A DNA stretch of 64,000 nt from Pseudomonas putida (GTDB lineage: Bacteria > Pseudomonadota > Gammaproteobacteria > Pseudomonadales > Pseudomonadaceae). The notes under the pieces were generated by a model. The model was not told the origin of the DNA and made no database searches. It saw only the letters and a program-made list of their open reading frames with translations. The stretch is from contig NZ_BSKJ01000009.1 of NCBI RefSeq assembly GCF_030159595.1, positions 186,001 through 250,000 of the forward strand, in the 5' to 3' direction. Below are positions 63,036 through 64,000 of the stretch, in pieces. The position numbers and the translations under genes were made by a program. Within the stretch, counting starts at the first letter, position 1. Each line of letters begins with the position of its first letter.

Positions 63036-64000
63036 ATGGACGCGCCTGTACAAAGCTCTTCAACCCCGTTTCGACTGGCAGACATCCTTCACCCCGTTGT
63101 GGCAGGGATCGTTTCGGTCATCGTCAACTACGGTGGCACCTTCATCCTGGTGTTCCAGGCGGCCAAGGTTGCCGGGCTGAGCCCCGAGCTGACTTCGTCG
63201 TGGGTCTGGGCCGTGTCGATCGGCGTCGGTCTCAGCGGCCTGGCGCTGTCCTGGTACAGCCGCGCGCCGGTGATCACGGCCTGGTCCACGCCAGCCGCTG
63301 CGTTCCTGGTCACGGCCCTGGCCAACGTGCCCTACAGTGAAGCCATCGGTGCCTATCTGCTGTCGGCCGCCGGCTTCGTGGTGCTGGGGATTACCGGGTG
63401 CTTCGAGCGCCTGGTGCGGGTCGTCCCTGGCGGTATTGCAGCCGGACTTCTGGCCGGCATCTTGTTGCAGTTCGGTATCGGTGCCTTTGCCAGCCTGTCG
63501 GTGGACCCGGCCCTGGCCGGGCTGCTGATTGCGGCCTATGTGGCATTCAAGCGTTTTACCGCCCGCTACGCCGTGGTCGGCATTCTGCTACTGGGCCTTG
63601 GCTACTTACTGCTGCAAGGGCAAGTGGGCCTTACCACGCTCAAGCTGGAATTCGCCTCTCCGGTATTCACCGCGCCCACCTTCTCCCTCAACGCTGCCCT
63701 CAGCGTGGCCCTGCCATTGTTCCTGATCACCCTCACCGGCCAGTACATGCCCGGCATGCTGGTGCTGCGCAACGACGGCTTCACGACCAGCGCCAACCCG
63801 ATCGTCGCGGTCACGGGCCTGGGGTCATTGCTGATGGCGCCGTTCGGTTCGCATGCCTTCAACATCGCCGCCATCACCGCAGCCATCTGCACCGGCAAGG
63901 AAGCCCATGAAGACCCTGGCAAGCGCTGGGTGGCAGGCATCGCCGCCGGTGTCTGCTACATCCTCGTGGGGGTGTTCGGGGTCACCTTGGCGAGTGTGTT
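63036..64000 (+). CDS. benE: Benzoate/H+ symporter-family transporter BenE, C-terminus outside window
   Basis: The 321 residues visible match BenE: MDAPVQSSSTPFRLADILHPVVAGIVSVIVNYGG, SPELTSSWVWAVSIGVGLSGL, then AWSTPAAAFLVTAL and MAPFGSHAFNIAAITAAICTGKEAHEDP. It imports aromatic acids such as benzoate by proton symport, but ben genes are not next to it here, so the substrate may be different. The ATG has AGAGG upstream. The frame is open at the window end. Confidence 0.88.
   Translation, partial: MDAPVQSSSTPFRLADILHPVVAGIVSVIVNYGGTFILVFQAAKVAGLSPELTSSWVWAVSIGVGLSGLALSWYSRAPVITAWSTPAAAFLVTALANVPYSEAIGAYLLSAAGFVVLGITGCFERLVRVVPGGIAAGLLAGILLQFGIGAFASLSVDPALAGLLIAAYVAFKRFTARYAVVGILLLGLGYLLLQGQVGLTTLKLEFASPVFTAPTFSLNAALSVALPLFLITLTGQYMPGMLVLRNDGFTTSANPIVAVTGLGSLLMAPFGSHAFNIAAITAAICTGKEAHEDPGKRWVAGIAAGVCYILVGVFGVTLASV

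Overview
The window is a stretch of a Pseudomonas chromosome. Gene content and order (rlmL-rmf-pyrD-nasST, oprF-sigX-cmpX-cfrX-cmaX, ppsA/ppsR, a 1,621-residue gdhB, a lysR/lysA pair), the high GC content and the REP-type palindromes all point to the P. putida group. No rRNA, tRNA, insertion sequence, integrase or CRISPR array was seen.

Core block, 1-26.2 kb. It starts with the 5' part of rlmL, then rmf with a structured leader, and pyrD. Next is a nitrate assimilation unit: nasS-nasT behind a sigma-54 type promoter, then a second sigma-54 type site, an RNA leader with two ANTAR-type hexaloop hairpins and a terminator, the nitrate permease, a fused PP2C phosphatase/protein kinase, and cobA for siroheme. 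The envelope-stress block oprF, sigX, cmpX, cfrX, cmaX follows, then rraA, an alpha/beta hydrolase, the divergent ppsA/ppsR pair, gdhB, a small acidic protein, and a divergent LysR gene with lysA around a long perfect palindrome.

Accessory block, 26.3-45.4 kb. An AT-richer three-gene island encodes a small membrane protein, a membrane-embedded patatin-like phospholipase and a peptidoglycan amidase. It is followed by a HIT/Nudix pair and a TonB receptor-FecR-ECF sigma iron unit whose sigma gene carries an in-frame amber codon. Then come an alcohol dehydrogenase-cupin-carboxymuconolactone decarboxylase-like operon, a LysR gene, the tail of a lost MFS pump, a GntR regulator, and an RND pump divergent from soxR. 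The pump promoter has the 19-bp spacer typical of SoxR targets.

Catabolic and envelope block, 45.5-64 kb. An OprD porin, CitMHS and DctA transporters, a PrpF-type isomerase and a LysR gene look like a one-enzyme tricarboxylate utilisation cluster. After a DUF3144 gene and a fused HAD phosphatase/mannitol-1-phosphate dehydrogenase there is a second, intact ECF-FecR-TonB receptor unit. A PAAR protein, a glycine-rich hydrophobic protein and a small membrane protein form a likely type VI secretion effector/immunity module. The window ends in a class II aldolase-DapA-like-BenE cluster behind tandem palindromes.

The best candidates for something undescribed are the phospholipase/amidase island (26.6-30.9 kb) and the PAAR/pore-former/immunity module (59.1-60.9 kb). 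The sigma-54/ANTAR leader ahead of the nitrate permease is the best-resolved regulatory element. All functional calls come from reading the sequence and from family knowledge; no database search was run.
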